Shown in pieces: positions 55,259-64,000 of a stretch of DNA of 64,000 bases (positions are counted from its first letter, which is position 1; the number at the start of each line of letters is the position of its first letter). The notes under the pieces were generated by a model that was not told where the DNA came from, ran no database searches, and saw only the letters and a program-made list of their open reading frames with translations. Origin of the DNA: Methanococcoides methylutens (GTDB taxonomy: Archaea; Halobacteriota; Methanosarcinia; Methanosarcinales; Methanosarcinaceae). Location: contig NZ_JRHO01000009.1 of the NCBI RefSeq assembly GCF_000765475.1, forward strand, positions 310,001 to 374,000. Reading direction: 5' to 3'. The position numbers were made by a program, and so were the translations under genes.

Positions 55259-55699
55259 TTATAGCTTTGGCATTTCAGGTTCAAAGAGTGGGATTCCTTC
55301 CTCTGTTGGTGGTGCTAACCACTCGATGAGGATTTCCATCTCTTCCGCGGTATCTGTCGTTATATCAACGTGTATGGATCCGAGGGTTTCATCCTGGGTA
55401 GCTAAATTCAATTTACCTATTGTTGCTACCTGCTTGTTAATGAGGAATCTGCTTCTTGTCGGATTCCTGTAACTGCCTGCTTCCAGTCTGGTGCGGGCAG
55501 TATCAATGATAAGTTCTCTCCTGAACAGGTCATGGATGTTCCTGAGGCTCTCGATATCACCGGTACCTTCGATGAAATCACCTTCGTCGGTAGTTACTGT
55601 TTCTATCTCTATAAGCGGGAACATGTTCATGACTGCCTTCTCCACAAGTTCCTTATCTTCTGTGGGATTGACGGCAGTTCTTATCTTTACTTCGATCAT
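55259..55699 (-). CDS. UPF0201 (DUF54) family protein
   Basis: This 146-residue archaeal protein is of the UPF0201/COG1931 family, with an RRM-like alpha/beta order. Its marks are KIRTAVNPTEDKELVEKAV at the N-terminus, DLFRRELIIDTARTRL and FLINKQVATIGKLNL. RNA binding is suggested for the family. It overlaps the UPF0200 kinase gene by four bases, the conserved arrangement in archaea. Confidence 0.85.
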   Translation of the reverse strand: MIEVKIRTAVNPTEDKELVEKAVMNMFPLIEIETVTTDEGDFIEGTGDIESLRNIHDLFRRELIIDTARTRLEAGSYRNPTRSRFLINKQVATIGKLNLATQDETLGSIHVDITTDTAEEMEILIEWLAPPTEEGIPLFEPEMPKL

Positions 55700-56235
55700 G
55701 CGTTCTCCAGTATTTCATTGATAGTATTCCTGAATGCATCGATGGTGTCGGTGTTATCGACAGTTATGTCTGCCACTTTGATGGCTTCTGCAAGTCCCCA
55801 TCCAAGTTCCCGTTCATCTCTTATCTTCAATGCTTCGATATCGGTCATATCATCGCTTCTGCCACGGTTCGTGACCCTCTCAAAGCGTGTTTCCAGAGGT
55901 GCATCGATGAAGACCAGTGTAAAATCGTCTCCGAAATGCTCCTTGAAAAATGTGACCTCTGCTATTCCGCGTACACCATCCACAACGACAAGGTCTTTTC
56001 CTAAAGCCTCTATCTTTGGAACACAACGCTTTGCAACAGCATCCATGCCTTCCTTGTCTCGCAGGTCATTTGCCACGCCGCCGGTGTTGGCATCTGTGGG
56101 GTCGAGCCCTCTTGCTTTGACCTCGTCGCGTATAACATCTCCCATGTTTACAACATCGATATTTTCTTCCTTTACAACATCTGATGCTACGGATTTGCCT
56201 GCTGCCGGCATTCCTACAAAAGCTATGATCTTCAT
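55696..56235 (-). CDS. UPF0200 P-loop nucleotide kinase-like protein
   Basis: This 179-residue protein has Walker A FVGMPAAGKSVASDV and the lid-like RFERVTNRGRSDDMTDIEAL, related to dephospho-CoA kinases and adenylate kinases. The archaeal family UPF0200 has no proven substrate; the archaeal dephospho-CoA kinase proper is a different (DUF359) family, so the coaE name is not used. It is the first gene of the UPF0200-UPF0201-isomerase transcript. Confidence 0.88.
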   Translation of the reverse strand: MKIIAFVGMPAAGKSVASDVVKEENIDVVNMGDVIRDEVKARGLDPTDANTGGVANDLRDKEGMDAVAKRCVPKIEALGKDLVVVDGVRGIAEVTFFKEHFGDDFTLVFIDAPLETRFERVTNRGRSDDMTDIEALKIRDERELGWGLAEAIKVADITVDNTDTIDAFRNTINEILENA

Positions 56236-56385
56236 ATTTTGTGACCCTGTTGTGGTTTAAAGTAATAATATATTGGAATTATAATGTTCATTACATTAAT
56301 TAGTGTATATTATAGGTATGGTGAACGGGATTATCAAGGTTTTGATTTTATATATCAGTATGTCTTTGTGTGAGTTGAGCTTAAT

Positions 56386-57342
56386 ATGAGACTGGGCGGC
56401 GTGGATCTTACTGGTAACCTTTTGCTTGCACCTATGGCGGATGTGACGAATCTGGCCTTCAGGCTGATGTGCAAAAGATATGGCGCGTCCCTGACATTTA
56501 CTGAAATGATAAGTTCAGATGCAGTTGTACATGGTAATGAGAAGTCTTTCCTTCGGGGGATGACCTGTGAGGAAGAGCGTCCTTTTGGAGTGCAGTTATT
56601 TGGTCACTGTCCGGAAACGATAACCTCTGCAGCACTTGCTATTGAGGAAATGTTCGAGCCGGTGGTAATTGACATTAACCTGGGATGTCCATCACCTACC
56701 ATCACAAGTGCCGGGTGTGGTTCCGCACTACTTCGCTCACCTGAAATTGTGAGTGAGATCTTCAGTGATCTTTGTGAGAACGTGAACACGCCGGTAACTG
56801 CAAAGATACGTATTCTTGAAAGCGTGGATGAAACTCTTGATATTGCTACCCGGCTGGAAAAGGCTGGTGTCTGTGCGATCACTGTCCATGGACGTACAAG
56901 GGAACAGGGCTATCAGGGGTTTGCAGACCATAGTTATGCAAAGCGTATCAAAGAGGAACTCTCAATTCCGGTTATTGCCAATGGTGATGTAAAAGATGGC
57001 GAGTCTGCAAAACGTATTCTGGAATATACCGGATGTGACGGGTTGATGGTCGGGAGGGCAGCTATGGGGGATCCTCATGTTTTCTATCGAATATCCCGTT
57101 ACCTTGAGGACGGTGAGGTCATTGGAACTTGCTGTGGACAACGCAGGGATGATCTGCTTGAATACATTGAATTGCTGGAAAAGTTTGACCTGATATCACA
57201 TGTGAACATGAAGGCACATTCACAGTGGTTCACAAGGGGCTTAAAAGATAGCAGGCGTATGCGTATGGAGATGGGTAATGCCGTTTCCCATGTTTCTCTT
57301 GTGGAATGCATTCGCAATATGTGCGGGAATGATTCTGAATAA
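56386..57342 (+). CDS. dus: tRNA-dihydrouridine synthase
   Basis: This 318-residue flavoenzyme reduces uridines in tRNA D-loops. The FMN/TIM barrel motif LLAPMADVTNLAFRLMC, the active-site DINLGCPSP with catalytic Cys, VTAKIRI, VHGRTREQGY and VIANGDVKDGESAK, and GLMVGRAAMGDPH are characteristic of the DusB-like group. It is a single gene with its own promoter. Confidence 0.93.
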   Translation: MRLGGVDLTGNLLLAPMADVTNLAFRLMCKRYGASLTFTEMISSDAVVHGNEKSFLRGMTCEEERPFGVQLFGHCPETITSAALAIEEMFEPVVIDINLGCPSPTITSAGCGSALLRSPEIVSEIFSDLCENVNTPVTAKIRILESVDETLDIATRLEKAGVCAITVHGRTREQGYQGFADHSYAKRIKEELSIPVIANGDVKDGESAKRILEYTGCDGLMVGRAAMGDPHVFYRISRYLEDGEVIGTCCGQRRDDLLEYIELLEKFDLISHVNMKAHSQWFTRGLKDSRRMRMEMGNAVSHVSLVECIRNMCGNDSE

Positions 57343-57491
57343 CATTTTGTACATATGAGCATTAAATATCATGACTGCCTCATGATGTCGTTTTTTAAAC
57401 ATATTCTTCTATTTTCGGGTTGATTTTTTTCATCGATTTACCGAAAGACTAAATAGTAATTAGGATTGTACACAATTAAACATTGCATTTA

Positions 57492-57517
57492 GACTGCGAT
57501 ATATATTTTTGGCAGTC
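57492..57517 (+). promoter_or_regulatory. por promoter with flanking inverted repeat
   Basis: GACTGC (57492-57497) and GCAGTC (57512-57517) flank the TATA-like GATATATATTTTT. A transcript starting about 25 bases further on would have a leader of about 135 bases to the porG ATG at 57660. The repeat could be an operator that blocks or recruits TBP. Confidence 0.5.
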
Positions 57518-57540
57518 AATGTGTGTGAAAAACAACTACG

Positions 57541-57564
57541 GCCTAAAGGTTCATGCCTTTTGGC
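57541..57564 (+). promoter_or_regulatory. hairpin in por 5' leader
   Basis: GCCTAAAGG / CCTTTTGGC (one mismatch) form a 9-bp stem with loop TTCATG inside the predicted long leader of the por operon, about 95 bases before the first start codon. Confidence 0.5.
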
Positions 57565-57659
57565 GATACATTCCGAATACTATTGGACCTTATCCAAAAC
57601 GAATGTGGTAGCTGTTCATTATCGAATAATTATAACTTATTGTCTTACGGAGAATACAC

Positions 57660-58202
57660 ATGAAAGAAATAAGAATACACGGTAGAGGCGGACAGGGTTC
57701 TGTCACTGCTGCCGAGCTGCTGGCTGTTGCAGCTTTTGCTGATGGTAAGTTCAGCCAGGCATTCCCGGCTTTTGGTGTGGAACGCCGTGGTGCACCGGTT
57801 CAGGCATTTACAAGGATTAGTGATGATCCTATCAGACTCAGGGCTCAGGTATACGAGCCGGACTATGTTATTGTCCAGGACCCAACACTCCTCGAAGTAG
57901 TCAGTATCGCAAGTGGTGCAAAGGACGACGGAATCATTCTTATTAACAGTGATTTTGATCCGGAACACTTCGACCTTGACACCAATGCTAAGATCATGAC
58001 GGTCAACGCTACAAAGATCGCCCTTGATATTATTGGAAGGCCTATTGTGAACACTGTTCTCTTAGGTGCTTTCGCAGGTGCATCCGGTCTTATCGACCCT
58101 GCATCCATCAAGGAAGCTGTTATGGAGCGCTTCCCCGGCAAGGTCGGTGAGAAGAACGCAGAGGCTATCCAGAAAGCCTACGATATGATGATGGAGGCTT
58201 AA
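57660..58202 (+). CDS. porG: pyruvate:ferredoxin oxidoreductase, gamma subunit
   Basis: This 180-residue gamma subunit has the signature [18 protein letters not shown] near the N-terminus, [13 protein letters not shown] and a C-terminal Ala-rich helix. The enzyme interconverts pyruvate and acetyl-CoA with CO2 and reduced ferredoxin, and in methanogens mainly makes pyruvate. It is the first gene of porGDAB. Confidence 0.95.
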   Translation: MKEIRIHGRGGQGSVTAAELLAVAAFADGKFSQAFPAFGVERRGAPVQAFTRISDDPIRLRAQVYEPDYVIVQDPTLLEVVSIASGAKDDGIILINSDFDPEHFDLDTNAKIMTVNATKIALDIIGRPIVNTVLLGAFAGASGLIDPASIKEAVMERFPGKVGEKNAEAIQKAYDMMMEA

Positions 58203-58205
58203 ATT

Positions 58206-58466
58206 ATGACAATCCCACCAGGAGGAGTCTGTGCTCCAGGTTCCACTCTTGTTAACAAGACCGGAGGATGGAGAACATTCAAACCTGTCTATGATTATGA
58301 CAAATGCATTAAATGCAAGCTCTGTGAACTCTTATGTCCGGACGCTTCGATCGATCCAAGGGACGATGGTTTCTTTGAGTTCAACTATGACTTCTGTAAA
58401 GGATGCGGTATTTGTGCTAACGAATGTCCAAAGGACGCTATTGAAATGGTTCTGGAGGAGAAATAA
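58206..58466 (+). CDS. porD: pyruvate:ferredoxin oxidoreductase, delta (ferredoxin) subunit
   Basis: This 86-residue subunit has two [4Fe-4S] motifs, CIKCKLCELLCP and CKGCGICANECP. It carries electrons from the alpha/beta subunits to ferredoxin. It starts three bases after porG and its stop overlaps the porA start by one base. Confidence 0.95.
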   Translation: MTIPPGGVCAPGSTLVNKTGGWRTFKPVYDYDKCIKCKLCELLCPDASIDPRDDGFFEFNYDFCKGCGICANECPKDAIEMVLEEK

Positions 58467-59680
58467 TGAAGCGTGATTTTGAGAAAGACAAGAAGGACAT
58501 GGTCGTCGTCGAGGGTTCATATGCAGTTGCAAGCGCTGTAAAATCCTGCAGACCAAATGTTATCTCAGCATATCCTATCACCCCTCAGACACATATTGTG
58601 GAAGATCTTTCACAGTTCATGGCTGACGGTGAAATCCCAAACTGTGAATACATCATGGTAGAATCAGAGTTCTCTGCTCTTTCCGCATTGGTCGGTTCAT
58701 CCGCAGCAGGCGCAAGAAGCTACTCTGCAACAACTTCCCAGGGTCTTGAACTCATGCATGAGGTCCTTTTCAACGTTTCAGGTATGAGATTACCTGTTGT
58801 AATGACCGTTGCTAACAGGGCAGTCAGTGCACCAATTAACATCTGGAATGACCAGCAGGATTCCATCTCCCAGAGAGACACCGGCTGGATCCAGCTCTAT
58901 GCAGAAGATACACAGGAAGTTTCCGATATGACTGCACAGGCATTCAAGATCGCTGAGGACCCTGATGTCCTGCTTCCGGTAATGACCTGTATGGACGGTT
59001 TCATCCTGTCCCACGTCTACGAACCTGTTGTACTTCTTGACGATGACCTTGTAGCAGAATACCTGCCACCATTCGAGCCTGAGTTCAAGCTCGACCCGAA
59101 GAACCCAAAGACCTTCGGTGCATTCGCAGATCCAAACTCTTACACTGAGTTCAGATTCCTGCAGCAGCAGGCAATGAACAAGGCATTGAAAACGATCGAA
59201 GATGCTGCAGACGAGTTCTATGACCTCTTTGGAAGGTACTACGGTGGTCTTATTGACACGTATGAGACAGATGATGCAGATATCATCCTCATGGCAATGG
59301 GTTCAATTGTAGGTACCATCAAGGATGTCGTTGACAAGCTCCGGGCAAATGGCGTCAAGGTCGGTCTTTTGAAGGTAAGGTCCTTCCGTCCGTTCCCTGT
59401 AGAGGCTATCAAGAACGTCATCAAGGATGCAAAGGTCGTTGTTGCACTTGACAAGAACATTTCTATCGGTCTTAACGAAGGAGCACTCTTCACAGAGACC
59501 AAGGCGAGCCTGTACAACACAAAGATCGATGTTCCTGTGATCGGCTTCATGATCGGTCATGGAGGTCGTGACATTCCTGTAGAGACCATCGAGAACATCA
59601 TCGATGAGGCAAAGAAAGTAATCGATTCAGGTATCAGTGTCGAAAGTCAGTTTACTGACCTGAAGGAGGAGTTGTTATGA
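58466..59680 (+). CDS. porA: pyruvate:ferredoxin oxidoreductase, alpha subunit
   Basis: This 404-residue subunit has the pyrimidine-binding TPP fold ([18 protein letters not shown]), the active-site loop [16 protein letters not shown], and a C-terminal transketolase-like domain ([17 protein letters not shown]). It overlaps porD by one and porB by four bases. Confidence 0.95.
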   Translation: MKRDFEKDKKDMVVVEGSYAVASAVKSCRPNVISAYPITPQTHIVEDLSQFMADGEIPNCEYIMVESEFSALSALVGSSAAGARSYSATTSQGLELMHEVLFNVSGMRLPVVMTVANRAVSAPINIWNDQQDSISQRDTGWIQLYAEDTQEVSDMTAQAFKIAEDPDVLLPVMTCMDGFILSHVYEPVVLLDDDLVAEYLPPFEPEFKLDPKNPKTFGAFADPNSYTEFRFLQQQAMNKALKTIEDAADEFYDLFGRYYGGLIDTYETDDADIILMAMGSIVGTIKDVVDKLRANGVKVGLLKVRSFRPFPVEAIKNVIKDAKVVVALDKNISIGLNEGALFTETKASLYNTKIDVPVIGFMIGHGGRDIPVETIENIIDEAKKVIDSGISVESQFTDLKEELL

Positions 59681-60552
59681 AATCACTTTTAGCACCAGGA
59701 CACAGGGGATGCGCAGGTTGCTGTGATGCAATGGCTGCAAAGTTCACACTCATGGCTGCCGGCGAGGACTGTATTGTTGTAAGTCCTACCGGATGTCTTG
59801 AAGTTATGACCACTCCATATCCTGAATCTTCATGGGATGTTCCATTTATCCACTCCCTTTTTGAGAACAACGCAGCAGTCGCATCAGGAATTGAAGCTGC
59901 TCTCAAGGCAAAGGGCGAGATGGGAAATACAAAGATCATTGCAATGGGCGGTGACGGTGCAACCCTTGATATCGGTATGCGCTCCGTATCCGGTGCATTC
60001 GAGCGTGGACACGATTTCACATTCGTCTGTATCGACAACGAAGCATACATGAACACCGGTGTGCAGAGAAGTGGTGCAACACCATTTGCTGCATCTACCA
60101 CAACCAGTCCATCCGGTACAGTATCTTTCGGTAACATCCGTCCAAAGAAGAACATGCCTGCTATCATGGCTGCACATGGTTCACCATACGTTGCTACAAC
60201 TTCCATCGGATATCCAAAGGATATGATCAGGAAGGTCAAGACAGCAGTCGATGTAGAAGGTCCTACCTACGTGCATGCACATTCGCCATGTACAACAGGA
60301 TGGGGATTCGATACTTCCAAGACCGTAGAGGTCGCAAAGATGGCAGTAGAGACATGTCTCTGGCCACTATATGAAATGGAAGATGGTGAGATCACCAAGG
60401 TCAAGAAGGTCAAGAATCCAAAACCAGTCGAAGATTATCTCAAGATGCAGCGCCGTTTCAAGCACCTTTTCACAAAGGAAGGCGGAGACGATTTCATTAA
60501 ACAGATCCAGGCGCTCGCTGACAAGAACATTGAGAAATTCGGGTTACAGTAA
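59677..60552 (+). CDS. porB: pyruvate:ferredoxin oxidoreductase, beta subunit
   Basis: This 291-residue subunit binds thiamine diphosphate (motif GDGATLDIG, ending in [15 protein letters not shown]) and a proximal Fe-S cluster ([10 protein letters not shown] and a Cys in SPTGCLEV). It completes the four-gene operon. It is linked to the thiamine pathway genes thi4 and thiL in this window through the cofactor only. Confidence 0.95.
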   Translation: MKSLLAPGHRGCAGCCDAMAAKFTLMAAGEDCIVVSPTGCLEVMTTPYPESSWDVPFIHSLFENNAAVASGIEAALKAKGEMGNTKIIAMGGDGATLDIGMRSVSGAFERGHDFTFVCIDNEAYMNTGVQRSGATPFAASTTTSPSGTVSFGNIRPKKNMPAIMAAHGSPYVATTSIGYPKDMIRKVKTAVDVEGPTYVHAHSPCTTGWGFDTSKTVEVAKMAVETCLWPLYEMEDGEITKVKKVKNPKPVEDYLKMQRRFKHLFTKEGGDDFIKQIQALADKNIEKFGLQ

Positions 60553-60560
60553 ACCCGAAT
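60537..60560 (+). terminator. terminator of por operon
   Basis: A perfect 9-bp stem (ATTCGGGTT / AACCCGAAT) with loop ACAGTA overlaps the last codons and stop of porB, followed by a T-rich run from 60567. Confidence 0.75.
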
Positions 60561-60669
60561 CTCATTTCTTTTTATTTTATTCTATTTTATTTTTTATCGT
60601 TCCTGGTCTTGTATACCTGTTACTTTCCTGTTTTTCCTGCCCGAATTGTCTCCAATTCAGACATTTAGC

Positions 60670-62070
60670 TCAATAGCTGTCTTTTTCCTCTTTAAGCCCA
60701 TCAAAGTATTTTCTGGTCTCATGAGATATTATCTTGCGTAATGCCAGGATAGCTATCAGGTTCGGGATCACCATAAGTCCGTTGACGATGTCTGCAAGGA
60801 TCCAGATGGTATCAAGTGTAAGGTAGACTCCGCCTCCTACAAGTGCGATGTAGATGATCCTGTAGGGCATGATACCCCGGACACCCACAAGGAATTCCAC
60901 ACATCTTTCTCCGTAGTAGTTCCAGCCAAGTATGGTCGTAAATGCAAAGAACATCAGTCCTATTCCGACAATGTAGATCCCGATGCTTTCAAGACCTGTG
61001 GAAAATGCATAGCTGGTCATGTAAGCACCTTCGTATTCACTTGTCCAGGATCCTGTCATTACAAGGACGATCCCCGTCATTGTACAGAGGATTATTGTGT
61101 CGAAGAATGTCCCTGTCATGGAAATGAGGCCCTGTTTGGCAGGCTCCTTTATCCGGGCTGCTGCTGCTGCTATTGGTGCACTTCCAAGTCCCGACTCATT
61201 GGAGAACACTCCTCTTGCGATTCCCATCTGGACCGCGAGGATCATGGTGGAACCGAGGAAGCCACCTGCTGCAGCTGTCGGTGTGAAAGCGGAATTAATG
61301 ATCAGTGAAATCGTTGAAGGTAGTGCGCTGGCATTTGTGGCTATTATGAGCAGACATCCCAGGACATAGGCTATTGCCATGAATGGAACTACTACCTGTG
61401 CGACCTTCGATATGCTTCGGATACCACCGATCGTTACCATGGCCACAAGTACAGTAATTACAACTGCAGTGTAGAATGGGGGGACATTGAGTGTTATAGC
61501 TGCTGAATCAGCGATCGCATTGACCTGTGGGAAGATACCTATCCCGAAGAATGCGACACCAATGCCACAAAAGGCGAAGAAGACTGCAAGTGGTCTGCTA
61601 TAGAACTTGTCCGAAAGGCCGTTAGTTATGTAGTGCATGGGTCCGCCTGCCATCTGTCCATTCTCATCGACGGTCCTGTACTTCACTGCAAGCATGCATT
61701 CGGCATATTTTGTTGCCATTCCGAAGAACGCCGCCAGCCACATCCAGAAAAGAGCGCCAGGTCCTCCTGCCTTGATGGCAGTGGCAACACCCACGATGTT
61801 CCCTGTTCCAATTGTAGCTGCAAGGGCCGTTGTCAGGGCTGCGAAGCTGGAAATATCTCCAGCATTATCGTTGTCTGAAGGCTCTGGGCTTATCACATAA
61901 CGCAATGCCAGAGGTAACCTGAAGACCTGTATGAAACCGAGGCTAAGCGTGAGGTATACTCCTGTTCCCACAAGGAAGAGCAGCAATGGTGGTCCCCAGA
62001 CAAAGCTATCGATGTTCCTGAGAATACTGAGAATATCAGTTTCGGCACTGAACAGGTTCAGAAAATCCAT
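60670..62070 (-). CDS. agcS: sodium:alanine/glycine symporter (AgcS family)
   Basis: This 466-residue transporter has about 11 membrane segments. AgcS marks are [52 protein letters not shown] and [15 protein letters not shown]. It uses Na+ to take up alanine or glycine. It converges on the por operon. Methanogens in this group use Na+ gradients, which fits. Confidence 0.93.
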   Translation of the reverse strand: [466 protein letters not shown]

Positions 62071-62254
62071 ATTATTCTCTATAGGCTCTTAAAGTATATT
62101 TATTTCAATGGTTCTTTCTGTATGTCTGTTGCAGGATACTTTCCTTAATTCAATTGTTGAGTCACTTATTAGCTCAACTCTTGATCCAATTCAATTCATT
62201 TCATTTCAGGAAAACGTTTTGTATTGTGCTAACAAAATAGCTGTGAGGATCACA

Positions 62255-62887
62255 ATGGACAATACAGAGAACTTCGACCAGATATGGTCTATACTTAAAA
62301 ATGAATATCCTGATCCGCAACCTGAGCTGGATTACACCAACGAATTCGAGCTCCTGATCGCGACTATCCTTTCAGCACAGTGCACAGATGCGCAGGTGAA
62401 CAGGGTTACAGCTGAGCTTTTCAGCAAGTATCCTGACGCAGGGTCTCTTGCTGCAGCTGATATCAATGATCTTGAAAAGGAGATATATTCCACCGGGTTC
62501 TATCGGGCAAAATCTAAGAACATCAAAAGGTCATCACAGTTGATAATCTCTGATTTTGAAGGCAAGGTTCCGGATAGCATGGAAGACCTGACCTCTCTCC
62601 CCGGAGTTGCAAGGAAGACTGCCAACATCGTTCTTGCGAGGGGGTTTGGCAAAGTTGAAGGCATTGCCGTGGACACCCATGTGAAAAGGGTCTCCGGCAA
62701 GCTTGGACTTACTGAGAATACTGACCCGAAGAAGATCGAACAGGATCTTATGAAACTTGGAGATCAGGCTGAATGGGATGATCTTTCAATGACACTTATC
62801 CTTCACGGACGTCGGGTATGCGATGCAAAAAAGCCGAAGTGTGGAATTTGTGTTGTTGCAGATCTGTGTCCTTCAAGGATCGAATAA
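62255..62887 (+). CDS. nth: endonuclease III (DNA glycosylase/AP lyase)
   Basis: This 210-residue enzyme excises oxidised pyrimidines. The HhH motif LPGVARKTANIVLA has the catalytic Lys, AVDTHVKRVSGKLGL contains the catalytic Asp, and the C-terminal [4Fe-4S] loop is CDAKKPKCGICVVADLC (Cx6Cx2Cx5C). AGGATCACA precedes the ATG at 62255. Confidence 0.95.
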   Translation: MDNTENFDQIWSILKNEYPDPQPELDYTNEFELLIATILSAQCTDAQVNRVTAELFSKYPDAGSLAAADINDLEKEIYSTGFYRAKSKNIKRSSQLIISDFEGKVPDSMEDLTSLPGVARKTANIVLARGFGKVEGIAVDTHVKRVSGKLGLTENTDPKKIEQDLMKLGDQAEWDDLSMTLILHGRRVCDAKKPKCGICVVADLCPSRIE

Positions 62888-62910
62888 AAATATTGTTGGG
62901 AGTAATTAAG

Positions 62911-63651
62911 ATGAATATCCGTTCAAAATATTTAATGTTTGGATTTGGCCTTGTTCTGGTATCGGCTATCCTCCACCTGATACATTACCTAATATTTCAT
63001 GATATGCACCATATCTCGATCTATCTTGTAGGTAGGATAGCCTTTGTACCAATGGAAGTTCTGATTGCCTCTTTGATCATCCACCACTTCCTTGAGCGTA
63101 TCGAGAAAAAACACCAGGTGGAAAAACTGAACATGATAATTGGAAGCTTTTTCAGTGAGGTTGGTACCAACCTTCTTACAGTTATTTCTGATGCTGATCC
63201 GGATCTTGACAAGGTTAGGGAGAATTTTGTCATAAAGGATCTATGGTCTGAAAGCGACTTCTCAAATCTTGACGTCTTCCTTAAGAATTATGATTACAAT
63301 GTCGATGCGAGAAAGATCGATCTGTTCTCATTCTCTTCGTTGCTGGTCAGCAAAAGAGCGTACATGGCATCTCTATTACAGAACCCGATAATGTTCGAGC
63401 ATGACCCCTTCACCGAGCTCCTCAGGGCTGTATTCCACATGACAGAGGAATTGGATTACAGGGAAGACCTTTCATCTCTTCCGGATTCTGACAAGATGCA
63501 TCTTTCAGGTGACATCAAAAGGGTTTACAGTTTATTAGCACGTGAGTGGCTGGAGTACATGCAGTATCAGAAAGTCAATTATCCGTTCCTGTTCTCACTT
63601 GCAATGAGGACGAATCCATTCGATAAGAATGCAAGTGTGATAGTTCAGTAA
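62911..63651 (+). CDS. membrane protein with two N-terminal helices, unknown
   Basis: This 246-residue protein has two transmembrane helices (about 7-27 and 36-60), then a soluble helical domain with no recognised family (FFSEVGTNLLTVISDADPDLDKV). It may be related to small sensory or two-helix anchor proteins found in Methanosarcina. It starts at ATG 62911 with GGGAG upstream, 23 bp after nth, so the two may be transcribed together. Confidence 0.75.
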   Translation: MNIRSKYLMFGFGLVLVSAILHLIHYLIFHDMHHISIYLVGRIAFVPMEVLIASLIIHHFLERIEKKHQVEKLNMIIGSFFSEVGTNLLTVISDADPDLDKVRENFVIKDLWSESDFSNLDVFLKNYDYNVDARKIDLFSFSSLLVSKRAYMASLLQNPIMFEHDPFTELLRAVFHMTEELDYREDLSSLPDSDKMHLSGDIKRVYSLLAREWLEYMQYQKVNYPFLFSLAMRTNPFDKNASVIVQ

Positions 63652-63832
63652 CGACTTAATGCTGTTTGGCAACAATTCGCTGATGACCTAAATATGAAAA
63701 TTCAGGAGAGTTTCCATGAGCACTTCAAGTTCATGGAAGTTCTCATCTATGGGGTAGAGGTTCCTTTTCTCTTTACTTTCACCTCACTTGCCAAATCCTT
63801 AAAACCAACTTCATACATACTAGCTCTTTACA

Positions 63833-64000
63833 ATGTCACGAGTTATCCTTCATGTCGATATGGACTACTTCTACGCTGCCATCGAAGAGCGCGAGGATCC
63901 TTCCATCAGGGACAAGGCAGTTGTTGTCTGCATGTATTCCAACAGGGGTGAAGAGGGAGGGGCTGTCAGCACCTGTAACTATATTGCAAGGGAAGCTGGC
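63833..64000 (+). CDS. dinB: DNA polymerase IV (DinB), N-terminal part only
   Basis: Translation from ATG 63833 gives 56 residues to the window end. [18 protein letters not shown] holds the catalytic first metal site of Y-family polymerases, and [11 protein letters not shown] continues the finger region. The rest lies beyond the window. An inverted repeat (TTCCATGA at 63712-63719, TCATGGAA at 63731-63738) lies about 100 bp upstream. Confidence 0.9.
   Translation, partial: MSRVILHVDMDYFYAAIEEREDPSIRDKAVVVCMYSNRGEEGGAVSTCNYIAREAG

Noticed and set aside
55532-56260. plus-strand open frame across UPF0200/UPF0201
   Set aside because: It is Ser-rich, with shadow-type composition, opposite two recognisable genes.

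Overview
The window looks like chromosomal DNA of a methanogenic archaeon of the Methanosarcinaceae type (Methanococcoides/Methanolobus-like). The signs are archaeal information-processing genes (S8e, SRP19, Sec61-beta, PAN, MBF1, Orc1/Cdc6, RadB, HerA-NurA, thermosome, RNase Z), methanogen-restricted small families (DUF356, DUF5350, UPF0200, UPF0201), a four-subunit pyruvate:ferredoxin oxidoreductase, two anaerobic ribonucleotide reductases and a large protein with the duplicated S-layer domain of Methanosarcinaceae. Promoters are AT-rich TATA type. Many genes have Shine-Dalgarno sequences of the GGTGA/GGAGG kind and some appear leaderless. The species assignment is inference.

Region 1 (1-7.4 kb) is an AT-rich accessory block, all on the minus strand. 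In transcription order it holds a CoiA-like nuclease with a coiled coil and two zinc sites, an AbiJ-NTD3/Ymh HEPN RNase-like protein, a protein whose C-terminal part recalls MCM helicase C-termini but lacks the AAA core, a small coiled-coil protein, a KAP P-loop NTPase, and a membrane-anchored transglutaminase-like protein that runs off the left edge. Six degenerate copies of a 16-bp dyad-plus-G-string motif lie upstream of the KAP gene, and a seventh, inverted copy lies on its other side. This is the best candidate for an undescribed (probably defence) system.

Region 2 (7.6-31.3 kb) is mostly housekeeping: aminotransferase and Lrp regulator, S8e, RNase Z, an AAA ATPase, a receiver/histidine kinase pair, thiazole synthase, tRNA-His, proC, MBF1, PAN, DUF99, a phosphohexomutase, SRP19, Sec61-beta, MtnA-like isomerase, HD phosphohydrolase, TrmI, RadB and the glutaredoxin-NrdD-NrdG cluster. 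Region 3 (31.4-43.9 kb) holds a DUF4349 lipoprotein, ThiL, the S-layer-type protein, a regulator divergent from an ABC importer, a bactofilin-like protein, a toroid-fold protein and a second NrdD. Region 4 (44-64 kb) holds Mrp, UPF0251, Orc1/Cdc6-ModE-ExoIII, thermosome, DUF5350, NurA-HerA, duplicated tRNA-Lys genes, a CopG regulator, the UPF0200/UPF0201 pair, Dus, the por operon, AgcS, Nth, a membrane protein and the start of DinB. DNA repair and replication genes (RadB, HerA-NurA, Nth, ExoIII, DinB, Cdc6, two RNRs) are frequent.

A cross-cutting oddity is translation initiation. Four genes (CoiA-like 7364, RadB 27486, the XRE-type regulator 37953 and the AAA ATPase near 13218) have reading frames in which the conserved N-terminus lies upstream of, or lacks, a usable ATG/GTG/TTG. 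In three of them a well-spaced Shine-Dalgarno sequence points to an ATC, ATA or ATT codon.
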